Shown: piece after piece, positions 31,631 through 39,504 of the stretch | Layout of the letters: every line of letters starts with the position of its first letter | How positions within the stretch are numbered: the stretch's first letter is position 1 | Assembly (NCBI GenBank): GCA_966211795.1 | Contig: CBIHNW010000009.1 | Coordinates: forward strand, 102,807-166,806 | Source of the DNA: 21-14-0-10-47-8 sp966211795 | GTDB lineage: Bacteria > Bdellovibrionota > Bdellovibrionia > Bdellovibrionales > Bdellovibrionaceae | Direction: 5' to 3' | DNA length: 64,000 nt | Made by a program: the position numbers and the translations under genes | Notes under the pieces: generated by a model | What the model saw: only the letters and a program-made list of their open reading frames with translations | The model's database searches: none | What the model was told of the DNA's origin: nothing

Positions 31631-32779
31631 TTGAAAGAGAAATTTCTTTCTCATCTCTTGAAGGCTCATCCAAATCTCAAACGTGAGACGTTGGATGAGC
31701 TCATCTCGCCTTTGCTTTTATCTCCCTTCACGGTGAAGCTGCCGCCTTCTGTTTTGCAGGAAGCGCAAGATTTTGTGCGCGCCTGTTATCGGCTGCGCCA
31801 GGATTCCAGTTACCAAACGGCTTTGGCGGACGAAGCACGGTCTCGCGGATTGAAAGATCCGGGGAACAAAGCCATCTGCATGAGTTACGATTTTCACGTG
31901 GATCCACAGGGACATTTGAAATTGATCGAGATCAACACCAATGCCGCGTTCTTGGCGCTGGGCTATGAATCTTATAAAATGCGCGAGCTTCCTTTGCCGG
32001 TTGCCGGCTTTTCGATGGAAGACTTGCGTGCGAGCATTGAAACCGAAATGAAGCTTCAGGGCCGATCGGCCGCTGGCATGCGGGTCGCGATCATCGATGA
32101 AGAACCCGAGAAGCAAAGACTGTTCGCCGAGTTCCTGGTTTATCAATCCTATTTTGAAAAGTGGGGATGGCCGACGAAGATCGCGGACTATCGCGCACTT
32201 CCGCCTTCGGATTTTGTCTACAATCGCCTGACGGATTTTTATTTCGAGCATCCTGAATCTCGCGAGCTTCGCGAAAAATACCTGGATCGAAGCGTTTGTT
32301 TTTCGCCGAACCCTTACGAATATTTTTTGCTGGCCGACAAGCAGCGCATGATCGATTGGAGCCGCGAAGATTTCTGGACGGGCCTAAGCCCCGAGGCGCG
32401 AGCCTTGAAAACCGCGATTCAGAAAAATTTGCCTCTGGCGAAAGAGATGCGATTGGAATTGGCCGACGAAGTTTGGGCCGAGCGCAAACGATTTTTCTTC
32501 AAACCAAAACGAGCTTTCGGCGCAAAGCAAAGTTATCGCGGCTCGACGGTCACCCGCAAAGCTTTCGACGAAGCTATTCATTCAGACTTTATCGCGCAAG
32601 AATTCATTCCGGCTCCAGAGCTCAAGTTTTCAACGGCGGAAGGGGAGCAGAATTTCAAATACGATCTGCGCTTCTACGCTTACCAAGATCAGGTGCAAAT
32701 GGTGATCGCCAGATTATACCAGGGCCAAGTGACGAATCTGAAGACTCCATACGGCGGCTTCACGCCGGTCGTTTTTTAG
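31631..32779 (+). CDS. ATP-grasp-like protein related to glutathionylspermidine synthase-type enzymes
   Basis: 382 residues from TTG 31631, 3 bp after the peroxiredoxin stop. Two regions recall circularly permuted ATP-grasp enzymes: YDFHVDPQGHLKLIEINTNA (metal-binding Glu/Asn) and later RFFFKPKRAFGAKQSYRGST with FIAQEFIPAPE (Lys and glycine-rich loop). In standard ATP-grasp order these would be reversed. Family knowledge: this layout occurs in glutathionylspermidine-synthase-like ligases that make amide bonds. No cysteine peptidase domain is attached. Co-expression with a peroxiredoxin suggests a thiol-related product, but this is inference. The stop overlaps the convergent gene by 4 bp. Confidence 0.55.
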   Translation: MKEKFLSHLLKAHPNLKRETLDELISPLLLSPFTVKLPPSVLQEAQDFVRACYRLRQDSSYQTALADEARSRGLKDPGNKAICMSYDFHVDPQGHLKLIEINTNAAFLALGYESYKMRELPLPVAGFSMEDLRASIETEMKLQGRSAAGMRVAIIDEEPEKQRLFAEFLVYQSYFEKWGWPTKIADYRALPPSDFVYNRLTDFYFEHPESRELREKYLDRSVCFSPNPYEYFLLADKQRMIDWSREDFWTGLSPEARALKTAIQKNLPLAKEMRLELADEVWAERKRFFFKPKRAFGAKQSYRGSTVTRKAFDEAIHSDFIAQEFIPAPELKFSTAEGEQNFKYDLRFYAYQDQVQMVIARLYQGQVTNLKTPYGGFTPVVF

Positions 32780-33537
32780 CGCAGGCTTTGCACCAGAAAA
32801 AGTCTTGGTTGGAATTTTTCGGAACCTTTGTGCAGCAAAGGCGGCATGGTCTGAGACTTTGCTTGATAGAACATGGCTCGGTCTCTTGCCGTGTAAATGA
32901 TCGAGGCCAGTGCCGGAGCGACGGAAGATTCGCTGATCTCATGATTTGGAAAAAAACCTTGGGCCCATCGAGCTTCTTGGTGTCGATCCGCCAAAGAATA
33001 ATTCGTTCCCTCTCCGAAAAGAGTGGTGCCAATCGTAAACCAAAATCCATCGTAGTGCCAACGATCGGCAAAGGCCAAGTTTGAGCTTCCATTGGTCCAT
33101 CGCAATAGCGCCAGCTTCGTGGTAAATTCGCCTGCGACCTCGGCACTATAGACGTCACTGATTTTTTTCCGATGCATCTCTAACAGTCGGGTCAGCTTAT
33201 CGACGAATTCCGGACCTATAGTTGTTTTGAGCCAGGCGACATCTTTCTCATCGAGAAGGTTGCGTTGACCATTTGGCAATGCCTGAATGAGTTTTTGAAG
33301 GGCCGCCTCGGTCTCTTGAGAGGTCACGTAATCTTTCAGATCAACGATCGTGTATCCTTTTTTTTCAAGAGCGAGATCCTGACGACTGGCATTTGCAATA
33401 CGGTCACCAATTTTCTCGATTGAATAGCTCTGATAAAGACCACTGCAGGCATCGGCTGGAAAAGCCTGAACACCCGTCAAGAGCAGCGATGTGAATAGAA
33501 AAGCTTTCGCTAATTGTCGCACAGTACGGAAGCTCAC
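32776..33537 (-). CDS. Secreted protein of unknown function with an HxD motif
   Basis: 253 residues. Signal peptide AKAFLFTSLLLTGVQAFPA. The mature part is helical for about 110 residues (KKGYTIVDLKDYVTSQETEA), then has RWHYDGFWFTIGTTLFGEGTNY, an HxD-aromatic motif with a later GEGT. This is faintly like DUF1826 or 2-oxoglutarate-oxygenase-type metal sites, but I cannot confirm a family. Probably periplasmic. It is convergent with the ATP-grasp-like gene (4-bp overlap). Confidence 0.5.
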   Translation of the reverse strand: MSFRTVRQLAKAFLFTSLLLTGVQAFPADACSGLYQSYSIEKIGDRIANASRQDLALEKKGYTIVDLKDYVTSQETEAALQKLIQALPNGQRNLLDEKDVAWLKTTIGPEFVDKLTRLLEMHRKKISDVYSAEVAGEFTTKLALLRWTNGSSNLAFADRWHYDGFWFTIGTTLFGEGTNYSLADRHQEARWAQGFFPNHEISESSVAPALASIIYTARDRAMFYQAKSQTMPPLLHKGSEKFQPRLFLVQSLR

Positions 33538-33811
33538 GGTGGTCTCCTGCTCAATTTGAGATGTCTATCTGTGGCTGTTCAGCAAATCACAGGCCAGATT
33601 TCAGCTGATGTTGGAAGATTGAATGCAAAATAATGCGCTTTTAAGTCCTTGTTGAACAGCAGAGCCAAAATTTGTTGAGCACTGTCCATTTCTATTTCTG
33701 CGGACTGTTTCTGTGATGAATTTGGTGAGCATTGATCAATTCAAAGAATTGCGATAATTTTGAGATCTGAATAAAAAATAGAATTGCCACGAAGAACAAG
33801 GGTTGGGCTTT

Positions 33812-34573
33812 ATGAAATTAATCAGTTGGAACGTCAATGGCATCCGTGCTTGCGGGAAGAATGGTTTTTTAAAGTGGTTCGAGAACGAGAAGGCCGACAT
33901 CGTCTGCGTGCAGGAAATCAAGGCCACTCCCGAGGTGTTGGAGCCCGAATTTCGCAATCCGCTCAAGTATCACGCCATCTGGAATCCGGCGCAGAAGCCA
34001 GGCTATAGCGGGACGGCCGTGTTCAGCAAGATCGAACCGCTCGAGGTCAAGCTGGGGCTTGGGGATCCGCAATTCGATAACGAAGGTCGCGTGATGATCG
34101 TGAAATATCCCAAGTTCACGCTGATCAACTCTTACTTTCCCAACAGCCAGCGCGATCATGCTCGGTTGCCGTACAAGCTTGCGTTCTGCGAAAAATTTCT
34201 GAAGACGGCGCAGGCCCTGCGAAAAAAAGGCGAGAACGTCATCATGTGCGCCGACTGGAATATCGCCCATCAAGACATCGATTTGAAAAATCCGAAATCC
34301 AATCAAAAGAACGCGGGCTTCTTACCCGAAGAGCGCGCCTGGATGACCCAGTTTATCGGCAAAGGTTACGTCGATGTCTTCCGCCAATTTCAACCCGAAG
34401 GCGGACATTACACCTGGTGGAGCTATCGTCCCGGAGTGCGCGAAAAAAATGTGGGATGGCGTCTGGATTACTTCATGGCCAACGAAGAATTCAAGGACCG
34501 CCTCAAGACTTCCTATCACCGCAACGAAGTCTTCGGATCCGATCACTGCCCCGTCGTGGTGGAGTTGAAATAG
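33812..34573 (+). CDS. xth: Exodeoxyribonuclease III / AP endonuclease, copy 2
   Basis: 253 residues from ATG 33812. Same signatures as copy 1: LISWNVNGIRACGKNG, CVQEIKATPE, DWNIAHQDIDLKNP, GWRLDYFMANEEF and the terminal GSDHCPVVVELK. The catalytic residues are intact, so both copies should be active. The two differ over much of their length. A 274-bp region without a gene precedes it. Its stop abuts the 67-bp inverted repeat at 34573-34639, which ends transcription. Confidence 0.93.
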   Translation: MKLISWNVNGIRACGKNGFLKWFENEKADIVCVQEIKATPEVLEPEFRNPLKYHAIWNPAQKPGYSGTAVFSKIEPLEVKLGLGDPQFDNEGRVMIVKYPKFTLINSYFPNSQRDHARLPYKLAFCEKFLKTAQALRKKGENVIMCADWNIAHQDIDLKNPKSNQKNAGFLPEERAWMTQFIGKGYVDVFRQFQPEGGHYTWWSYRPGVREKNVGWRLDYFMANEEFKDRLKTSYHRNEVFGSDHCPVVVELK

Positions 34574-34639
34574 TGCCTCTCCCTTTTCTGTAGCAAACGC
34601 GCGTTGAACGCGCTGCTGCTACAGAAAAGGGAGAGGCAC
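34573..34639. repeat. 67-bp near-perfect inverted repeat with 23-bp arms; acts as bidirectional terminator
   Basis: Left arm 34573-34595 begins GTGCCTCTCCCTTTTCTG. The right arm 34617-34639 is its exact reverse complement. The 21-bp centre itself contains GCGCGTT-G-AACGCGC. It overlaps the last base of the xth stop codon, lies 1 bp from the convergent PBP gene, and a partial copy lies at 43828-43850. Possibly a dispersed palindromic element that also terminates transcription. Confidence 0.75.
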
Positions 34640-34640
34640 C

Positions 34641-35954
34641 TTAGTGGGATGCGGGGTCGCGTGGGGCTTGCACTTCGTTTGAGGCGTTGAAGAATTTCTC
34701 GTTTTCTCGAGAGAATTGTTCTTTGAAGTGGGCGCGGAACATGGATTGGGCCAAGTAGGCGGATTTCACGGTCCAGAAGTGGACGTTGACCGTGAGCGCG
34801 GCGATCGCGATCTTTTGGCGATCGTCAGTGGCGTAGCCGACGAACCAGTCGACTTTGCCTTTCGGATTGTCGCCGGTGAGAGAGCCGGTTTTTCCACCGA
34901 CCGTCAGCTCGCGCAGTTTTTTATCTTTCACCAAAGTGCGGAAGGATTTGCGTGAAGTGCCCTGACGGATCGTTGCTTCCATCAGCTCTTGCAATTTTTC
35001 GGCGCCTTGCGGGGTCATCGTGTGGCCGACCACAACCGGTTCGGACTTGAACAAGGTTTCGCCACCGGGGCCATGAACCTTTTCGACGACGTAAGGCATT
35101 CGCATCACGCCATCTTCCACGATCGAAGCCGCGATCATCGCGCCTTGCAGGGGACTCATGCGGGTGATGGTGTTGTAGCCAGACGCCATCTCGGTCAGGT
35201 GAAAGTTTTTTTCTTTCGGAATTTCGGTGCGGCCTTGGTCAAAAGGAATGTCGGTCTGGATGTGCTGATTGAAGCCAAAGCGCATGGCATAGTCTTCCAG
35301 ATCTTTTGGCGCTAAACGTTCGAGAGTCAAACGGCCAAAGACCGTATTAATAGAGCGAGCAAAAGCTTCCCGCAAAGTCATGTTGCGGGTCCAGCGGTTC
35401 ACTTTGTCGGACATCACGTTCTTTTTGTACAAAGTGTGATTACCGCCATTGAAAGCGACCTGAGTGTCGGGGGTCACATTGTATTTATCCAAAGCGGCCG
35501 TCGCGGTGACGATCTTAAAGACCGAGGCCGCCGGGAAAGTTCCCTTGAGCGCCAGGTTTTCACCATTGGGATTGTTTTTTTGAAAGCTGGTCAAAGCCAG
35601 GATACGGCCCGTTTCGGCATCCATCATGACGATGGCCCCGTAATCAGGCTTGTAGCTTTTGAGCAACTTTTCGGATGCTTTCTGCATCTCTTCGTCCAAA
35701 GTGTACTGAACGGTACCTTTGACCGGGCCTAAAGCGGACGGAATCGTCACTTCGGATGCCCATTGATTAGACAAAATTCCGGGGCCCAGTTGTTCAACCA
35801 AAAGCTCGCGGAACTGATTCAATTTTTCTACTCGGGCTACTTCTTTGACTTCTTCAGGCAGTTCTCGAAAGGTCCAATAAACACTGGAGCCTGCGAATAG
35901 CACACACATCCCTGTGAAGGCGTAAACCCACTTCCGTTTCTGGAATAATCGCAT
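34641..35954 (-). CDS. Penicillin-binding protein, transpeptidase domain only
   Basis: 437 residues from ATG 35954. One N-terminal membrane anchor (WVYAFTGMCVLFAGSSVYW), a short linker region, then a penicillin-binding transpeptidase domain. It has SxxK in FPAASVFKIV, SxN in RSINTVFGRL and KTG in VGGKTGSLTGDN, all intact. There is no glycosyltransferase or beta-lactamase-like addition. Family knowledge: D,D-transpeptidase crosslinking peptidoglycan at the periplasmic face; the small size recalls PBPs specialised for elongation or septation. The ATG is preceded immediately by AAGGGG, too close to be ideal, so the true start may differ by a few codons. Divergent from tetR. Confidence 0.85.
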   Translation of the reverse strand: MRLFQKRKWVYAFTGMCVLFAGSSVYWTFRELPEEVKEVARVEKLNQFRELLVEQLGPGILSNQWASEVTIPSALGPVKGTVQYTLDEEMQKASEKLLKSYKPDYGAIVMMDAETGRILALTSFQKNNPNGENLALKGTFPAASVFKIVTATAALDKYNVTPDTQVAFNGGNHTLYKKNVMSDKVNRWTRNMTLREAFARSINTVFGRLTLERLAPKDLEDYAMRFGFNQHIQTDIPFDQGRTEIPKEKNFHLTEMASGYNTITRMSPLQGAMIAASIVEDGVMRMPYVVEKVHGPGGETLFKSEPVVVGHTMTPQGAEKLQELMEATIRQGTSRKSFRTLVKDKKLRELTVGGKTGSLTGDNPKGKVDWFVGYATDDRQKIAIAALTVNVHFWTVKSAYLAQSMFRAHFKEQFSRENEKFFNASNEVQAPRDPASH

Positions 35955-36023
35955 CCCCTTATTATGAAGGAAAGTGGGCGCGGGTTTCAACTAGGAACCG
36001 AAAAACACTGCTATATTTTCGAA

Positions 36024-36046
36024 CAACCAATTGTTGGACAAATTGG
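36024..36046. promoter_or_regulatory. Candidate TetR operator upstream of tetR
   Basis: CCAATT (36027-36032) and AATTGG (36041-36046) form inverted half-sites separated by 8 bp, inside CAACCAATTG...ACAAATTGG. It lies 60-80 bp before the tetR ATG and within the divergent promoter region of the PBP gene, where TetR proteins normally bind. CAACCAATTG also occurs in the palindrome at 29559-29584. Confidence 0.4.
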
Positions 36047-36105
36047 TACCTTTTTGTTTGCTTTTTAAGCCGCCGTATACGAAGACAGAGCTGAAAAAAC
36101 TACCT

Positions 36106-36753
36106 ATGAAAACAAAAGACCGCATCGTCCAGACCTCTATCGAGCTTTTCAACCGCAGCGGGATCGTGGCCGTGACCACCAATCACATTGCCAAAGAACT
36201 CAACATCAGTCCCGGCAATCTCTACTTTCATTTCGCCAACAAAGAAGAAATCATCCGGCAAATTTTCCGCCAGATGTCGAAAGAGACTTACGCTCTGTGG
36301 AAAACGAAGAAGAGCGTCAAGTTGATGCATCCTTTGGATTTGATCGAGAAGAATTTCGAATTGTTCTGGCGATACCGATTTTTTCATCGGGAAATGTATT
36401 ACCTTCGTCGCAAAGACGCTCAGCTTTCCAAAATGTGGAAGGCGCACATCGCAAAAATTTTGAAACTGATGACGATCATGTACAAACGTTGGTTGAAAGA
36501 GGGTTGGATGACTCAAATTTCAGCAGCGGACGAGATTCAATTCTTGGTGAATGTCATGCTGGCGACCGCTTCGACTTTTCTGCAGTTCTTCGAGTCCGCT
36601 GAGCGCACGCCGGCGAAAAAGCACGTCGAGACGGGAAAACGCTATGTTGCGCGGCTCCTGATTCACTACACTCAGGGAACAATGCGTTCAGAATTTGAAA
36701 GTTTTCTTAACACAGCACGAAATGACTCGAGTGTTAACGTAACTTCAAGATAA
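36106..36753 (+). CDS. TetR-family transcriptional regulator
   Basis: 215 residues from ATG 36106. N-terminal HTH (about 1-48): KTKDRIVQTSIELFNRSGI then TTNHIAKELNISPGNLYFHF. The helical ligand-binding part includes a very basic region (YLRRKDAQLSKMWKAHIAKI). The layout resembles fatty-acid or stress TetR proteins, but the ligand is unknown. It begins a same-strand run with the membrane protein gene 35 bp downstream, so it probably regulates its own operon through the site at 36024-36046 (inference). Confidence 0.85.
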   Translation: MKTKDRIVQTSIELFNRSGIVAVTTNHIAKELNISPGNLYFHFANKEEIIRQIFRQMSKETYALWKTKKSVKLMHPLDLIEKNFELFWRYRFFHREMYYLRRKDAQLSKMWKAHIAKILKLMTIMYKRWLKEGWMTQISAADEIQFLVNVMLATASTFLQFFESAERTPAKKHVETGKRYVARLLIHYTQGTMRSEFESFLNTARNDSSVNVTSR

Positions 36754-36788
36754 GCCTACGTTACGAATCACGACAAAGGAGTCACATC

Positions 36789-37490
36789 ATGAATTCACCT
36801 CTTTTCACTATGGACGGCCTGGTATTTATCCTGCGCTGGCTGCACTATTTTTTCGGCGTTATGTGGATTGGTCATCTGTATTACTTTAACTTCGTTCAGG
36901 GCGCGACCATGGCGGAAGCCGATGCGGCGACCAAGTCCGGAATTCTGCGCATCCTTTTACCGAAGGCGATGTGGTGGTTTCGTTGGGGTGCGATGTGGAC
37001 CATGGCTACGGGTCTTTTGATCTTGATGATCAAAGGTCACCAAGCTGGTTTCGAAGTTTTCAAAAGCTCATGGGGCATCGCCATCCTGACGGGTGCATCT
37101 TTGGGTCTGACCATGTGGGCGAACGTTTGGTTCATCATCTGGCCAGCTCAGAAGATCGTGATTGCTTCGGCAACTCAGGTTGCGGCTGGTGGAGCAGCTT
37201 TGCCAGAGGCAGCGGCGGCCGGCCCACGTGGATTGTTGGCTTCTCGAACCAATACGCTGATGTCGATTCCAATGTTGTTCTTTATGGGAGCTGCAAGCCA
37301 TCTTCCGATCGCCGTCACACCGGAATCAAATATCGGTGCGGTGGTTGCGGTCTTGGTTGTTCTTTGGTTGGTGCTAGAAGGCAACGCGATCAAAGGAAAA
37401 TTGGGCCCAATGAAAACAGTCAACGGCGTGATCGCCTCTGGTTTTGTCCTGACTGGAATCATTTACGGACTGATTGCCGCGATTCTTTAG
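36789..37490 (+). CDS. Urate oxidase N-terminal (PuuD-like) membrane protein
   Basis: 233 residues with about six to seven membrane helices. The start LRWLHYFFGVMWIGHLYYFNF and the following WWFRWGAMWTMATGLLIL match the Urate_ox_N membrane domain of PuuD. His residues in helices (LHYFFGV, IGH, SHLPIAV) may bind heme. Family knowledge: PuuD is a membrane urate oxidase in which this domain is fused to a C-terminal cytochrome c. Here the cytochrome is a separate gene directly downstream. Many short Urate_ox_N proteins are not proven urate oxidases. Operon: tetR, this gene, cytochrome c, small membrane protein. Confidence 0.75.
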   Translation: MNSPLFTMDGLVFILRWLHYFFGVMWIGHLYYFNFVQGATMAEADAATKSGILRILLPKAMWWFRWGAMWTMATGLLILMIKGHQAGFEVFKSSWGIAILTGASLGLTMWANVWFIIWPAQKIVIASATQVAAGGAALPEAAAAGPRGLLASRTNTLMSIPMLFFMGAASHLPIAVTPESNIGAVVAVLVVLWLVLEGNAIKGKLGPMKTVNGVIASGFVLTGIIYGLIAAIL

Positions 37491-37525
37491 TTTGATTGAA
37501 ATTCCTAAATTTTGATGGCAAGTAC

Positions 37526-37551
37526 AGGAGCATGAAAAATCCCATGCTCCT
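37526..37551 (+). promoter_or_regulatory. Terminator-like hairpin covering the ribosome site and start codon of the cytochrome c gene
   Basis: AGGAGCATG (37526-37534) pairs perfectly with CATGCTCCT (37543-37551), followed by TTTTGCTTTT. The left arm contains both AGGAG and the ATG of the cytochrome gene, so folding would hide translation initiation and could end transcription after the membrane gene. Confidence 0.55.
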
Positions 37552-37909
37552 TTTTGCTTTTATCGCGATCGCTTGTGCCATGGCCTTCATGGGTTGCACA
37601 AAGAAATCATCAGACTCTTCCACGGTGGAAACGAAAACCGAGCTGACGCTTGAGCAACAGGCCGAGCGTGGAAAATCCATTTACATGTCCAACTGCACGT
37701 CCTGCCACAATGTCGATCCTTCTCTCGATGGATCCGTCGGGCCGGCGATCTTGGGCTCGTCGAAAGAATTGATCGAAGCCCGCGTGATGAGGGCGCAATA
37801 TCCAGCGGGCTACAAACCGAAACGTGAGACCCACACGATGGTGGCCCTGCCACATTTGGAAAAAGAAATTCCAAACCTTGCCGCTTATCTTTCCGGCCCA
37901 AGCAAATGA
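37532..37909 (+). CDS. Lipoprotein c-type cytochrome
   Basis: 125 residues. A lipoprotein signal ends AFMGC, a short acidic/Ser-Thr linker follows, then a class I cytochrome c domain with the heme motif SNCTSCHN and the probable axial Met in HTMVALPHLE. It should be membrane-anchored on the periplasmic side. Together with the preceding Urate_ox_N protein it reconstitutes the two halves of PuuD. The ATG sits in the hairpin at 37526-37551; the next in-frame ATG (37544) is less likely to be used because it would shorten the signal. The stop overlaps the next start as ATGA. Confidence 0.85.
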   Translation: MKNPMLLFAFIAIACAMAFMGCTKKSSDSSTVETKTELTLEQQAERGKSIYMSNCTSCHNVDPSLDGSVGPAILGSSKELIEARVMRAQYPAGYKPKRETHTMVALPHLEKEIPNLAAYLSGPSK

Positions 37910-38115
37910 CCGAGAGCAAGACTTCTGGCTTTTTCGCGACGATCAAGAGCGCTCTTCACGAGTGTCGCGCGACCTTTAAAGCCGGTGGTTTTCGCGCGGT
38001 CGTTCGTCGCTATGGCTGGAAAATTTTTGCCGTTTTTTTTATCTATTACCTGATCCGCGATTTGCTCATCTACGTTTTGATTCCGTACTTGGTCGCCCGA
38101 CATTTTTTAAATTAA
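37906..38115 (+). CDS. Small single-pass membrane protein
   Basis: 69 residues. The N-terminal 37 residues are basic and helical. A hydrophobic segment follows (IFAVFFIYYLIRDLLIYVLI), then the end VARHFLN. The ATGA overlap with the cytochrome gene indicates coupled translation, so it likely supports the same complex. No family recognised. Confidence 0.65.
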   Translation: MTESKTSGFFATIKSALHECRATFKAGGFRAVVRRYGWKIFAVFFIYYLIRDLLIYVLIPYLVARHFLN

Positions 38116-38164
38116 ACGCTTCAACGGCGTTTGCTGGCGCTGTCATCACGTGCAGATCCAAATA

Positions 38165-38851
38165 TCAATCGGCAGCTTTTGGAAACGTGTATGAACTTTT
38201 TTGAGGGATGATGTAAGACACAGCTCCCATTGTGAAATGTCCTCGAGAGCCCGGATACACTGCTTTGAATACATCCAAAGCGACAAAATTAGCTTCGATT
38301 TCCTGAGGGTCCCAATCATAGTTTGGGTTCTCAGAGGAAAACAGCATGGTTTCTCCTCTAGCTTGCTGAACTTTATGAGTCATTTCGTGTGAGACGATGA
38401 AAATCAAAGTTGCTAAGGGCGACACGCCAGGTATGTACCCGGAAAAGACCCGATCCAGGCTGATTCCAATTTTACCATTATCTGGGAAGTAGGACCCGGC
38501 TATTTCGATTCCATTTGGCAACCGACCTAGGTGATTGGTGAGGTCGATCTCAATATCCTGTTTCAAGTTCATCGCCTTCTTCCACACCAGGAAAGCCGCG
38601 ACCGCCATCAGCTCAAGTTGCGACTGATCTAAATGATAATTTGTTTGATTTTTAAATCGGACCGAAATGTCATCGATGTCGACGACAAACTGTGGGATCT
38701 TATCTTCAACCTGACGATAGCGGATTTTGACTTTTGGCTGTGTCGGTAGGTCCTTGAAAATTTCTTTGCAAGACAATCTAGAAATGGATCCATTGGCCAA
38801 GCCAGCAGTGAAAAGGAAGCCAAAGATGGCCAGCCAGTGACCAATTCTCAT
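38165..38851 (-). CDS. Secreted zinc metallopeptidase-like protein
   Basis: 228 residues. Signal peptide LAIFGFLFTAGLANG. The zinc motif VSHEMTHKVQQ (HExxH) sits at about residue 153. A Glu in DPQEIEANFVALDVF, about 30 residues on, fits the third ligand of gluzincin/DUF-type M peptidases. The domain N-terminal to it is beta-rich (VKIRYRQVEDK). Short length means no propeptide. Probably periplasmic or secreted; target unknown. Its start region is AT-rich with no strong ribosome site. Confidence 0.65.
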   Translation of the reverse strand: MRIGHWLAIFGFLFTAGLANGSISRLSCKEIFKDLPTQPKVKIRYRQVEDKIPQFVVDIDDISVRFKNQTNYHLDQSQLELMAVAAFLVWKKAMNLKQDIEIDLTNHLGRLPNGIEIAGSYFPDNGKIGISLDRVFSGYIPGVSPLATLIFIVSHEMTHKVQQARGETMLFSSENPNYDWDPQEIEANFVALDVFKAVYPGSRGHFTMGAVSYIIPQKSSYTFPKAAD

Positions 38852-39076
38852 ACATTGAAACCTCTTCCTTTCGTTTCCGGATCAAGAAATGAAGCGAAAC
38901 TAGTGGATTGCAATTGAAATGCCGTCAGACGTGTAAAATTCGCTGTCTAACATTTGGACGATCCAGAAAAAAACTCTCGAAAAAAGAATCAACAGTTCAA
39001 AATCCAAAGGTTAGGCCAAGTGGCGATAGGCATGGTTCGGCCAGCAAGGTATGTTGGCGCATGGAACGGGGGTTCT

Positions 39077-39469
39077 ATGATGGGGTTTAAGGCAGGGGTG
39101 CTCGTATTCCTTTTTTCTCTTTCAAGTTTGGCCGCTTCGAACAGATGTGACAGTCTGGCAAAAGATCTCAAGGCCATGCAGGCAGCGCAAAAACAATTGA
39201 TGTCATCGTTCATTCGCAAGAACGACACCATGGCTCAAGTGCTCGAGCAAAATGCAGATCGTCTGGAAACGCAGCTGATTCAGCGACGCGCGATGAAGCG
39301 CAGTGACCTGCAAGCCTTGCGGGTCTCGGCCCAGACTTTTCGCGGGCATGATGCCAGGGAGCAGGCGCTGGTAGATCGCTTTGAGAAAGCCTCGGGCGAG
39401 CTTCTGGATCAGGTGCAAAAGTGCCTGAGCAAAGACGAGCGCAGTTACAAAAAACTGGGCCAAAGGTAA
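39077..39469 (+). CDS. Secreted coiled-coil protein, unknown function
   Basis: 130 residues from ATG 39077, with GGGGG four bases upstream. Signal peptide FKAGVLVFLFSLSSLAA. The remainder is charged and helical (KDLKAMQAAQKQLMSSFIR, EQNADRLETQLIQRRAMKR) with two Cys, one near each end (NRCD and KCLS). A periplasmic helical protein, possibly disulfide-closed. Unrecognised. An upstream extension to 38954 lacks any signal and is unlikely. Confidence 0.6.
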   Translation: MMGFKAGVLVFLFSLSSLAASNRCDSLAKDLKAMQAAQKQLMSSFIRKNDTMAQVLEQNADRLETQLIQRRAMKRSDLQALRVSAQTFRGHDAREQALVDRFEKASGELLDQVQKCLSKDERSYKKLGQR

Positions 39470-39504
39470 TGTCCTTTTAGAGCTGAAATTCCGAAAACTA
39501 AAGC

